This document shows, piece by piece, positions 16,847 through 23,699 of a stretch of 64,000 bases of DNA. The stretch's first letter is position 1, and each line of letters begins with the position of its first letter. A program made the translations under genes and the position numbers. The notes under the pieces were generated by a model. It made no database searches, was not told where the DNA came from, and saw only the letters and a list, made by a program, of their open reading frames with translations. This DNA is from Streptomyces sp. MMG1533 (GTDB lineage: Bacteria; Actinomycetota; Actinomycetes; Streptomycetales; Streptomycetaceae), in contig NZ_LGDG01000216.1 in assembly GCF_001279775.1 (NCBI RefSeq), positions 1-64,000 of the forward strand, in the 5' to 3' direction.

Positions 16847-17040
16847 GCAAGGGAACGGGCTCAAGGCTCTTCGCCGACCGCCCACTGATGACCATGCGGG
16901 TCTCTCGCGACTCAGGGCAGACCTGGGGGCCGGAGCAAGCCGTTGCCACGACGGACGATCTTCCGCCGCTGCTCACAAGCGCTTGGCCGCCATGCGAGTG
17001 CTGGCGCTGCACGGAACGCGGCCAAGGTTCCAGGCGCTGA
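16843..17040 (+). CDS. Small hypothetical protein with CxCxxC motif
   Basis: 65 residues. Contains MRVSRDSGQTWGPE and, near the C-terminus, PPCECWRCTERG, a Cys cluster of zinc-ribbon type. It is coupled by a 4-base overlap to the preceding gene. Unknown function; recurrent in Streptomyces regulatory islands from memory. Confidence 0.6.
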   Translation: MSKGTGSRLFADRPLMTMRVSRDSGQTWGPEQAVATTDDLPPLLTSAWPPCECWRCTERGQGSRR

Positions 17041-17126
17041 AGTCTCTCCCTCCCCTCCATGAACTCCCGCCCGACATGGGCGGCGGCGGTCACCCATGGC
17101 CGCGATCAGTTGAGCAGGAAGCAGCG

Positions 17127-17351
17127 ATGCAGAACGGAACCGACCTGTACGCGCTCGACGTCGACGGGGCCTCCTTCGTGAAGGCGTGCGGCGGCCCTTG
17201 CACTGAGGGATGCGTGACCCTGGCCCGCATCGGTGACGACGCGTGGGCCCTGGGTGACAGCAAGCGGCCGGACGCGCAGCCGCTTCGGTTCACCACGGCG
17301 GAGCTGGACGCGGCCGGTATCGACCCGGCGCGCTTCGGCCTGTCCGTCTGA
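17127..17351 (+). CDS. DUF397-like small protein
   Basis: 74 residues from ATG 17127 with AGGAAG at 17115-17120. Contains CGGPCTEGCVTLARI followed by ALGDSKRPDAQPLRFTTAEL. The DSK...PLRFT part is the core of DUF397, small proteins that accompany XRE-DUF5753 regulators such as WhiJ. It probably modulates the regulator at 15765. An open frame upstream to 16983 is not protein-like. Confidence 0.75.
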   Translation: MQNGTDLYALDVDGASFVKACGGPCTEGCVTLARIGDDAWALGDSKRPDAQPLRFTTAELDAAGIDPARFGLSV

Positions 17352-17439
17352 CCCTCCCTCCCCCCTCAGGCCGGTCCCGGTTCCCCGTGGAACCGGGACC
17401 GGCCACCTTCGACCCTTCACAACCGAACAGGAACGACTG

Positions 17440-17907
17440 GTGCACCATCACGGCTATCTGTGGGTTGGGCCAAAAGAGCGTTTCGATCAGGAGGCTTTAC
17501 GGCGGCCTCCGCATCCTGATCCGCCTCCGGCCGGAAGCAGGCCCGAACTGATCCAGCGGTACCGCGAGGTGGCGGCGGAGTTCCCCACTGTTGATCTGCC
17601 GCCCCTGGAAACCGCGTACTGGCTCATCAAGCCGCGTTCGTTGGTTCGTGGCACGTGGGATGAGGCAAAGCAAGCGGCGGCCTGGCTCGGGGAACAGTTG
17701 GCCGAGCATGCGCACCGGTTCGCCTCCGAGAGGAACCGTGACACCACCCGTCTGACCATGCTCGTCAACTCCGCTGCTGAGCGGCTGGACTCGGGGGACG
17801 ATGTGTCGCTCGGCTTCTACCTTGAACGCCCCTCGTATCTCTCCCTGGCTTTGGTGGCGTGTTCGCCGAACCGCTCGATGCCGGAACTGGCCTGCCCTGT
17901 CCGGTAG
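17440..17907 (+). CDS. Conserved hypothetical protein of the regulatory cargo
   Basis: 155 residues from GTG 17440 with AGGAA six bases upstream. It is soluble, without signal or membrane segment. Recognisable stretches are HHGYLWVGPKERFD, TAYWLIKPRSLVRGTW and YLSLALVACSPN. No domain assigned; similar proteins occur in streptomycetes from memory. It is the last rightward cargo gene, followed by a terminator at 17918-17943. Confidence 0.65.
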   Translation: MHHHGYLWVGPKERFDQEALRRPPHPDPPPAGSRPELIQRYREVAAEFPTVDLPPLETAYWLIKPRSLVRGTWDEAKQAAAWLGEQLAEHAHRFASERNRDTTRLTMLVNSAAERLDSGDDVSLGFYLERPSYLSLALVACSPNRSMPELACPVR

Positions 17908-17917
17908 TCGAAGCAAC

Positions 17918-17943
17918 AAGCCCCGACTATTTCGCCGGGGCTT
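17918..17943. terminator. Bidirectional terminator
   Basis: AAGCCCCG (17918-17925) and CGGGGCTT (17936-17943) form an 8-bp stem with a 10-base loop, followed on the plus strand by TATTTGG. It lies between the rightward cargo gene and the leftward decayed gene, so it can serve both. Confidence 0.7.
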
Positions 17944-17954
17944 TATTTGGTTCG

Positions 17955-18432
17955 TTAGAGCAGTGCGCGGAAGGGGTTGGCGTCTCCGAACGGTTCCGAC
18001 CGCTTCGGTTCGGACGCGGGCTCCGGGGGCTGCGTGGGTTCCGGGCGGTAAGCGTCCAGGCGGACAACCGTTGGGCGGTTCTGCTCACGCTCCGCGCTGG
18101 CCGGCTGCGGCACAGAGTCAAAAGAAGGGAGAGAAGCTCGCCGTAATGGTCGGGTTCCTCCGCGCCGGGACGCTCCTGCATGAGGGACTCCGGGTCTCGA
18201 CGGCTCAACTCCGGATCGAAACTGGGCAATGCCGCCACGATGGGAACCCAACTCAAAGAAACCATCCCGGTATGCGCCGCCGCTATTCTCTCAAACTCCG
18301 CCTCTTCCCGCTCCGGCCAGAGCCCCGGCCACTCCTTCCAGCCTCACCTCCGACCGCTTCCAGAAGTGCATCCGCCTGGCACTCCAGCTTCTCCCTGGCA
18401 CCCTCGCCATACGGCGGAATGGTCTTGGTCAC
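17955..18432 (-). pseudogene. Decayed element gene with two frameshifts
   Basis: Starts at GTG 18432 after GAGAGG and reads TKTIPPYGEGAREKLECQ. Near 18340 sense shifts by one base to GWKEWPGLWPEREEAEF. Near 18140, at a run of four T, it shifts again to DSVPQPASAEREQNR and ends PFGDANPFRALL. Each join needs one added base. Total length fits a product of about 159 residues. The protein-like segments are not a known family to me. It lies downstream of the excisionase-like gene. Sequencing error at the T run is possible but would have to occur twice. Confidence 0.55.
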
Positions 18433-18580
18433 GTGATCCTCTCGGCAAACAAAAAGGCCCCCGCGTTTGGCCTTTCCGGAACGGAATCTGTTCGGCCTTC
18501 CAGTTCCCGTACACCCACGACCGGGGCTTGTCCAGGTAACCGGCCACGTCGTCAACGGTCATCAACTTGGCAAGCGCCAT
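18344..18580 (-). CDS. Excisionase-like helix-turn-helix protein
   Basis: 78 residues from ATG 18580, which has GGAGGA five bases upstream. MTVDDVAGYLDKPRSWVYGN is a MerR/excisionase-type HTH. Usual family members continue with a wing such as RxxPxDLxxW; here the sequence after about residue 36 (GQTRGPFCLPRG) is not family-like and a terminator hairpin (18453-18475) lies in the frame. The functional product may therefore be truncated. It also overlaps the start of the decayed gene at 18432. It probably aids excision with the integrase at 19348. Confidence 0.55.
   Translation of the reverse strand: MALAKLMTVDDVAGYLDKPRSWVYGNWKAEQIPFRKGQTRGPFCLPRGSRDQDHSAVWRGCQGEAGVPGGCTSGSGRR
18453..18475 (-). 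terminator. Intrinsic terminator inside the excisionase frame
   Basis: AAAGGCC (18453-18459) and GGCCTTT (18469-18475) form a 7-bp stem. On the minus strand it is followed by a T-rich tract (TTGTTT). It falls inside the excisionase open frame, which supports a short or disrupted 3' end for that gene. Confidence 0.5.
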
Positions 18581-18601
18581 TCGTCCTCCAAGAAACAAGA
18601 A

Positions 18602-18625
18602 AGCCCCCGAAGACCCTCGGGGGCT
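18602..18625 (-). terminator. Terminator of the leftward DNA-binding gene
   Basis: AGCCCCCGA (18602-18610) and TCGGGGGCT (18617-18625) form a 9-bp stem with a 6-base loop. On the minus strand TTCTTGTTTCTTGG follows. It separates the gene at 18651-19202 from the excisionase-like gene. Confidence 0.75.
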
Positions 18626-18650
18626 CAATGCATATGAAGTTCCAGGGAAT

Positions 18651-19202
18651 TCAGCCGCTTTGGCTACCCGCTTCGGCCATTTCCTCAAGTACCGCTTTTG
18701 ACTTGCCCGTCAACTCCCCTCCCGCCTTACCGGCAACTGTGGTCAGGAAGCCATCCCTTCTGGCCCGCTTCAGGTGGTCCTTCACCGTCTCAGGCCGACG
18801 ACCGATGAGCCGGGATAGCCACGGCACAGGCGCAGGAGCCCCGAAATCAGCCATGGCGGTGTACGTGGCTGCAAGCAAGGTCAAGTACCGCTCTGAGACC
18901 CCTTCGCCCTCCAGAGCGAGCCCTGCCGCCTCCCCCATCCCATTCAGCCTCCCTGCCACCTCGTCCAACGTTCGCTGGGCTTCGGGCGCCTGCTTGGCCA
19001 AGTTCAGGGCTGCGGCCACGTCGAGCCTGCGCAGGACAGTGGTCGAGATACCCCGCGCCACTTCACGAGCAGGGGCATCCTCGGCCGCCTCGATGGTGAT
19101 CCGCTGCGGCCCCCCGTTGATCGGCCCTACGGGCCACCACATTCGGACCACCCACGCGCCTTGCTGCTGAGTGATCTCGAACCCGCTGTCATCCGCTTCC
19201 AT
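18651..19202 (-). CDS. Putative HTH regulator of the element
   Basis: 183 residues from ATG 19202, with GAGGG just upstream; the frame continues upstream but is not protein-like. The N-terminal half resembles no family I recognise (WVVRMWWPVGPINGG). The C-terminal part WLSRLIGRRPETVKDHLKRA looks like a winged-helix or HTH DNA-binding segment, followed by DGFLTTVAGKAGGEL. It is divergent from the integrase, with repeated 14-bp sites in between, so it may repress or activate integration genes. Function is inferred. Confidence 0.6.
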   Translation of the reverse strand: MEADDSGFEITQQQGAWVVRMWWPVGPINGGPQRITIEAAEDAPAREVARGISTTVLRRLDVAAALNLAKQAPEAQRTLDEVAGRLNGMGEAAGLALEGEGVSERYLTLLAATYTAMADFGAPAPVPWLSRLIGRRPETVKDHLKRARRDGFLTTVAGKAGGELTGKSKAVLEEMAEAGSQSG

Positions 19203-19220
19203 GTCCCTCAATGTAGCACA

Positions 19221-19262
19221 CCCAGGGTGACCCACCCTGTGTTGACAACCCAGGGTGACCCA
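19221..19262. promoter_or_regulatory. Paired 14-bp repeats and promoter in the int/HTH intergenic region
   Basis: CCCAGGGTGACCCA occurs at 19221-19234 and 19249-19262 in the same orientation, start to start 28 bases. TTGACA (19242-19247) lies between them and could be the -35 of a rightward integrase promoter, which the right-hand repeat would then overlap. This suggests an operator, perhaps for the divergent HTH protein. Confidence 0.5.
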
Positions 19263-19347
19263 TGAGCAAACTTGAGAAGCCGGGGAGCGACCGGCGCGAC
19301 AGCGGGACAGTCCCGCACGTCGGCAGCAGCAGGAGGGGGCCGCCTCA

Positions 19348-20523
19348 GTGGCGAGAGCATGGGTTGCACGGTCCAAGGACGACCCGAAGAAGTGGACGAC
19401 GTTCTGGTACGACCCGGACGGCAAGCAGCGACAGAAGACGTTCGAGACCAAGAAGCGGGCCGACGACCAGCGCAAGCGCAAAGAACAGGAGCTTGACGCC
19501 GGGACCTACCTGGACGACCGGCTGGGCAAGCAGCCCGTGACGTCCGTGTGGGAGCAGTGGACGAATCAAAGGAAGCTGGAGAACAGCACCAAGAAGCAGT
19601 ACCGGTCGATCCAGAGGACGACCCTTGAGCCGTTCTTCAAGGCCCGTTCCATCGTGTCCTTGAAGGTCGCTGACGTTGAGCAGTGGCTCCTGTGGATGGA
19701 GCAGGATCGGAAGCTCTCGGCCCGCACTCGGCGTCAGCGGTTCTCGTTCTTCTCCGGGATGATGGACTGGGCCGTCGTCAACGAGATTATCGGCCGGAAC
19801 CCGTGCAAGAAAGTCAAGGGTGCCGGGAGCCGGGCCAAAGAGATCAGGGAGCACAAGAGCACCGCGCGGCGACTCGCGACGCGGGAAGTCCTGGCGATGC
19901 TGGATGCCGCTCCTCCGCGATACCGCGCAATGCTGTGGCTCATGGCCGGGTGCGGTCTGCGGCTGGGTGAGGCCATGGCGGTATCCCGCGATCAGATCGA
20001 CTTCAAGGCCGAGACGCTTCGCGTCGACTTCCAGATTGCGGAGGACGGAGACACCGAGTCGGGGAAGAACAGCGCCATCCAGCGTCGGCACATCAAGGCT
20101 CGTGACGAAGGGGAGCCAGGGCGAACCGTCCCCCTCCCGCCGAACGTCGCCTTCGAGCTTCGGCGACACATCAAGAACCACGGGGTATGGGGGCCGGAAC
20201 GACTCCTCTTCCCCAACGTGACGCGGACCGGGTACCTCTACGCGTCGTACTTCTACCCGAAGATCTGGATGGAGGCTCTGGGCAAGGGCCAGGTGAAGTA
20301 CTGCAAGGCTCACTCTCTCCGGCACTACTACGGGTCGCGGCTGTTGTACGCCGGAGTCCCCGAGAACGACGTGGCCGACTGGATGGGCCACAGCAGCACG
20401 GATGTACTGAGGGAGCACTACCACTACATCTTCGAAGGGGCTGAGCAGCGCGGCAGGGCCGCCATCGCGACGATGCTGACGCCCGGCGCGGACGACCCCA
20501 CGGAGGCGTCAGAGGTCGCCTGA
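19348..20523 (+). CDS. Tyrosine recombinase integrase
   Basis: 391 residues. N-terminal arm-binding domain (WVARSKDDPKKWTTFWYD), a SAM-like core-binding domain at about 60-170, and a catalytic domain with Arg in GCGLRLGEAM (about 205), HSLRH (His about 322, Arg about 325), GHSS (about 348) and a final Tyr in HYHYIF (about 358-360). All catalytic positions are present, so it should be active. GTG 19348 follows AGGAGGGGG (19331-19339). It joins the element's site to the 3' end of the acyl-CoA dehydrogenase gene. A strong terminator follows. Confidence 0.95.
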   Translation: MARAWVARSKDDPKKWTTFWYDPDGKQRQKTFETKKRADDQRKRKEQELDAGTYLDDRLGKQPVTSVWEQWTNQRKLENSTKKQYRSIQRTTLEPFFKARSIVSLKVADVEQWLLWMEQDRKLSARTRRQRFSFFSGMMDWAVVNEIIGRNPCKKVKGAGSRAKEIREHKSTARRLATREVLAMLDAAPPRYRAMLWLMAGCGLRLGEAMAVSRDQIDFKAETLRVDFQIAEDGDTESGKNSAIQRRHIKARDEGEPGRTVPLPPNVAFELRRHIKNHGVWGPERLLFPNVTRTGYLYASYFYPKIWMEALGKGQVKYCKAHSLRHYYGSRLLYAGVPENDVADWMGHSSTDVLREHYHYIFEGAEQRGRAAIATMLTPGADDPTEASEVA

Positions 20524-20536
20524 TCGACGTACGGCA

Positions 20537-20565
20537 ACAGCCCCCGGCATCACGCCGGGGGCTGT
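20537..20565. terminator. Integrase terminator
   Basis: A 12-bp perfect stem, ACAGCCCCCGGC (20537-20548) and GCCGGGGGCTGT (20554-20565), has a 5-base loop and GTTGTTTG after it on the plus strand. Because the dehydrogenase gene reads toward it from the right, it may also stop that transcript. Confidence 0.8.
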
Positions 20566-20572
20566 GTTGTTT

Positions 20573-20582
20573 GTGCAGGTCA
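20573..20582 (-). repeat. Putative integrase arm-type site, inverted copy
   Basis: GTGCAGGTCA is the exact reverse complement of TGACCTGCAC found at 14823-14832. It lies between the integrase terminator and the right attachment site. Confidence 0.4.
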
Positions 20583-20701
20583 GCGGCCGTTTCCAGTCCG
20601 GCATCCGCCCAGGATTCCCCCAGCATGACGCCCTGGAACGGTCCTGATCGGGCAGCAACGGACAGAAAGCCAAAGCAGTCCTCTCGAACCCTCGAAACAG
20701 C

Positions 20702-20713
20702 CTCTGACCTGCA
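20702..20713 (+). repeat. Putative integrase arm-type site, right
   Basis: CTCTGACCTGCA, identical to and in the same orientation as 14820-14831. It lies 16 bases inside the right attachment repeat. Confidence 0.5.
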
Positions 20714-20722
20714 AAAACACTG

Positions 20723-21880
20723 CTAGGGAAGGTTCCTTGCCATCACGATGCGCTGAACCTGGTTCGTGCCTTCATAAATCTGCGTGATCTTCGCATCGCG
20801 CATCATGCGCTCCACGGGGTAGTCCCGCGTGTAGCCGTACCCGCCCAGCAGCTGCACCGCGTCCGTCGTGACCTCCATCGCCACGTCCGACGCGAAGCAC
20901 TTCGCCGCCGCGCCCTGGAAGGTGAGGTCGGCGTCGCCGCGCTCGGACTTGGCCGCCGCCTGGTACGTCAGGGCGCGGGCGGCCTCGATCTTCATGGCCA
21001 TGTCCGCGAGCATGAACTGGATGCCCTGGAAGTCGGCGATGGGCTTGCCGAACTGCTTGCGCTCCTGGACGTAGCCCTTGGCGTAGTCGAGAGCACCCTG
21101 GGCGATGCCCAGAGCCTGCGCGGCGATCGTGATGCGGGTGTGGTCCAGGGTCTTCATCGCCGTGGCGAAACCGGTGCCCTCCTCGCCGATCATGCGGTCC
21201 GCCGGGATGCGGACGTTGTCCAGGTAGACCTCGCGGGTCGGGCTGCCCTTGATGCCGAGCTTCTTCTCCGGGGCGCCGAAGGAGACCCCGGGATCCGACT
21301 TCTCGACCACGAAGGCCGAGATGCCCTTGCTGCGCTTGGTGGGGTCGGTCACGGCCATCACCGTGTAGTACTCCGACACCCCCGCGTTCGTGATCCAGCG
21401 CTTCACGCCGTTCAGCACGTAGTGGTCGCCGTCGCGGACCGCCTTCGTCTTCATGCCGGCCGCGTCCGAGCCCGCGTCCGGCTCGGAGAGGCAGTACGAG
21501 AACATCCCGTCGCCCTTGGCGAGGGGGGTCATGTACTTCTTCTTCAGGTCCTCGGAGCCGGAGAGGATCACCGGCAACGAACCCAGCTTGTTCACGGCCG
21601 GGATCAGGGAAGAGGACGCGCAGACCCGCGCCACCTCCTCGATCACGATCACCGTGGCCAGCGCGTCCGCGCCCGCGCCGCCGTACTCCTCGGGTACGTG
21701 CACGGCGTGCAGGTCGCCTGCGACCAGGGCCTCCAGCGCCTCCTGCGGGAAGCGGGACTCCTCGTCCACCACGGCGGCGTACGGCGCGATCTTCGCCTCG
21801 GCCATGGAGCGGACGGCGTCGCGGAGCATGTCGTGCTCCTCGGACGGGCGGTACAGGTCGAAGTCAGCCGATCCGGCCAA
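20723..21880 (-). CDS. Acyl-CoA dehydrogenase with element-derived 3' end
   Basis: 385 residues, full family length. Motifs include YCLSEPDAGSDAAGMKT (FAD/substrate region), WITNAGVSEYY, LDHTRITIAAQALGIAQGAL, FQGIQFMLADMAMK, LLGGYGYTRDYPVERMMRDAK with the catalytic Glu expected nearby, and IYEGTNQVQRIVMARNLP at the end. It oxidises acyl-CoA to 2-enoyl-CoA with FAD, passing electrons to ETF. The start TTG 21880 has GGAG upstream at a long spacing. The last codons (GTT, GCA, AGG, CTT, TAG) are unlike the gene's GC-rich usage and come from the inserted element, which restores the reading frame and protein sequence. Confidence 0.92.
   Translation of the reverse strand: MAGSADFDLYRPSEEHDMLRDAVRSMAEAKIAPYAAVVDEESRFPQEALEALVAGDLHAVHVPEEYGGAGADALATVIVIEEVARVCASSSLIPAVNKLGSLPVILSGSEDLKKKYMTPLAKGDGMFSYCLSEPDAGSDAAGMKTKAVRDGDHYVLNGVKRWITNAGVSEYYTVMAVTDPTKRSKGISAFVVEKSDPGVSFGAPEKKLGIKGSPTREVYLDNVRIPADRMIGEEGTGFATAMKTLDHTRITIAAQALGIAQGALDYAKGYVQERKQFGKPIADFQGIQFMLADMAMKIEAARALTYQAAAKSERGDADLTFQGAAAKCFASDVAMEVTTDAVQLLGGYGYTRDYPVERMMRDAKITQIYEGTNQVQRIVMARNLP
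20730..20786. repeat. Right attachment repeat
   Basis: 57 bases matching 14746-14802 at 53 positions, entirely inside the dehydrogenase gene. Mismatches at 20737, 20738 and 20756 lie on the element side of the core; that at 20775 lies on the chromosomal side. Core is 20757-20774. Confidence 0.9.
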
Positions 21881-21952
21881 GGTGACTCACGCTCCAAAGA
21901 CGCTGTGATGCTGGCGCTAATTACCGTTAAGTAACCCAAATTTTAGGGGCCT

Positions 21953-21975
21953 GCTCACGGGAGGGATACGTGAGC
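21953..21975. promoter_or_regulatory. Inverted repeat in the dehydrogenase upstream region
   Basis: GCTCACG (21953-21959) and CGTGAGC (21969-21975), a 7-bp dyad with a 9-base gap, lies between the divergent dehydrogenase and UDP-sugar dehydrogenase genes. Nearby at 21917-21935 is an AT-rich stretch with GTTA/TAAC arms. Either could bind a TetR-type repressor; no assignment is possible. Confidence 0.3.
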
Positions 21976-22090
21976 TTGGCGACAGGGCAAAAGACAGCAG
22001 GAAAGTTGCCCGTCGGGGGCCCTTCCCATGCCCCGACTATGCTCTTCCCGCGCACCCGACACACCCCCGGCCGTCCCCCTGGAGCACCGC

Positions 22091-23434
22091 ATGAGCCTCA
22101 AGATCACCGTGATCGGCACCGGCTACCTCGGCGCCACGCACGCCGCCGCCATGGCCGAGCTCGGGTTCGAGGTGCTGGGGCTGGACGTCGTACCGGAGAA
22201 GATCGAGATGCTGCAGCGGGGCGAGGTCCCGATGTACGAGCCGGGGCTCGAGGAACTGCTGCGCAAGCACGTCGCCGGTATCGAGGGGTCGAGCGGGCGG
22301 CTGCGGTTCACCATGGACTTCGCCGAGGTGGCGGCGTTCGGTGACATCCACTTCGTCTGCGTGAACACCCCGCAGCGGCACGGCGAGTACGCCTGCGACA
22401 TGTCGTACGTCGACGCCGCCATCGCCTCGCTCGCGCCCCATCTCACGGGTCCCGCCCTGGTCGTCGGCAAGTCCACCGTCCCCGTCGGCTCCGCCGACCG
22501 GCTGGCCCGCTATCTCGCCGAGAACTCCCCGGTCGGCGAGGACGCCGAGCTGGCCTGGAACCCGGAGTTCCTGCGTGAGGGCTTCGCCGTCCAGGACACG
22601 CTGCGCCCGGACCGGATCGTGGTGGGCGTGCGCAGCGAGCGGGCGGAGAAGCTGCTGCGCGAGGTGTACGCGACGCCGGTCTCCGCGGGCACGCCCTTCG
22701 TGGTCACCGACTTCCCGACCGCCGAGCTGGTGAAGACGTCCGCGAACTCCTTCCTCGCCACCAAGATCTCCTTCATCAACGCGATGGCGGAGGTGTGCGA
22801 GGCCGCGGACGGGGATGTGGCCAAGCTGGCCGAAGCCATCGGGTACGACGACCGGATCGGGAAGAAGTTCCTGCGGGCCGGGATCGGGTTCGGGGGCGGC
22901 TGCCTGCCGAAGGACATCCGCGCCTTCATGGCCCGCGCCGGTGAGCTGGGTGCCGATCAGGCGCTGACCTTCCTGCGTGAGATCGACTCGATCAACATGC
23001 GCCAGCGCGGGCAGATGGTGGAGCTGGCCCGGGAGGTGCTGGGCGGCGGTTCCTTCCTGGGCAAGCGGGTCGCCGTGCTCGGCGCCACCTTCAAGCCCGA
23101 CTCGGACGACGTCCGCGACTCGCCCGCGCTGAACGTCGCCGGGCAGATCCACCTCCAGGGCGGCCAGGTGACGGTGTACGACCCGAAGGGCATGGGCAAC
23201 GCCCGCCGGCTCTTCCCGACCCTCGGGTACGCCGACTCCGCGGTCGAGGCCGTCCGGGGCGCCGACGTCGTGCTCCATCTCACCGAGTGGCGCGAGTTCC
23301 GCGAGCTGGACCCGGCGGTGCTCGGCGAGGTCGCGGCGGACCGGGTGATCCTGGACGGGCGCAACGCCCTCGACCCGGAGCTGTGGCGGCGGGCCGGGTG
23401 GCGGTACCGGGCGATGGGGCGGCCGACGGCCTGA
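22091..23434 (+). CDS. UDP-glucose/GDP-mannose-type 6-dehydrogenase
   Basis: 447 residues. N-terminal NAD-binding Rossmann fold (VIGTGYLGATHAAAMAELG), middle substrate domain with NPEFLREGFAVQD, catalytic Cys at about residue 271 in GIGFGGGCLPKD, and a C-terminal UDP-binding domain (VAVLGATFKPDSDDVRDSP). It converts a nucleotide sugar to the uronic acid with two NAD. ATG 22091 has GGAG (22081-22084) six bases upstream. The product could feed glycopolymer synthesis upstream in the window. Confidence 0.92.
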   Translation: MSLKITVIGTGYLGATHAAAMAELGFEVLGLDVVPEKIEMLQRGEVPMYEPGLEELLRKHVAGIEGSSGRLRFTMDFAEVAAFGDIHFVCVNTPQRHGEYACDMSYVDAAIASLAPHLTGPALVVGKSTVPVGSADRLARYLAENSPVGEDAELAWNPEFLREGFAVQDTLRPDRIVVGVRSERAEKLLREVYATPVSAGTPFVVTDFPTAELVKTSANSFLATKISFINAMAEVCEAADGDVAKLAEAIGYDDRIGKKFLRAGIGFGGGCLPKDIRAFMARAGELGADQALTFLREIDSINMRQRGQMVELAREVLGGGSFLGKRVAVLGATFKPDSDDVRDSPALNVAGQIHLQGGQVTVYDPKGMGNARRLFPTLGYADSAVEAVRGADVVLHLTEWREFRELDPAVLGEVAADRVILDGRNALDPELWRRAGWRYRAMGRPTA

Positions 23435-23699
23435 AGGATTCCCGTCGCCCTTTTGGCCGCGCGCGGTCGAAGAGCCGCCGGGCCGAGTTCCGTGAATTCC
23501 CGACGGGTTTGACGGAGCTCCGGGAATTCCCGCAGGTTCGGTGGAGGCCCGGCAGCACGGACTACCTCACCGACAACTGCTGACGCGATCCACGACACAG
23601 GGACGCCGCTCCGGCCGGGGCTCAGCCGGCCGGAGCGGCGCGCTCCCCATTCTCCACACCTTCGCCACGCTTCGGGAACCGCATTCCAAGGAGTCCGGG
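23435..23699. terminator. Intergenic region with terminator and EcoRI-type palindromes
   Basis: GCCGCTCCGGCCGG (23605-23618) and CCGGCCGGAGCGGC (23626-23639) form a 14-bp stem with a 7-base loop, probably ending the UDP-sugar dehydrogenase transcript. Further left GAATTCCCG (23494-23502) and CGGGAATTC (23521-23529) form a second dyad. No gene is supported here. Confidence 0.6.

Larger units (their letters stand above)
14773..20774. mobile_element. Integrative element in the 3' end of an acyl-CoA dehydrogenase gene
   Basis: Bounded by the 18-bp identical core ACCTGGTTCGTGCCTTCA at 14773-14790 and 20757-20774, giving 5,984 bp between equivalent positions. It holds a tyrosine integrase at the right end, an excisionase-like gene, a decayed gene, a winged-helix-like regulator and a rightward cargo of small regulatory proteins. 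Integrase arm-type repeats lie just inside both ends. No relaxase, FtsK/TraB-like translocase or phage structural gene is seen, so it is either a non-autonomous or a degraded member of the actinomycete integrative-element class. Confidence 0.85.

Noticed and set aside
19262..19540. Small open frame starting ATG 19262 ahead of the integrase
   Set aside because: It lies within the operator repeat, overlaps the integrase by 193 bases in another frame and has an Arg/Ser-rich non-protein-like translation.
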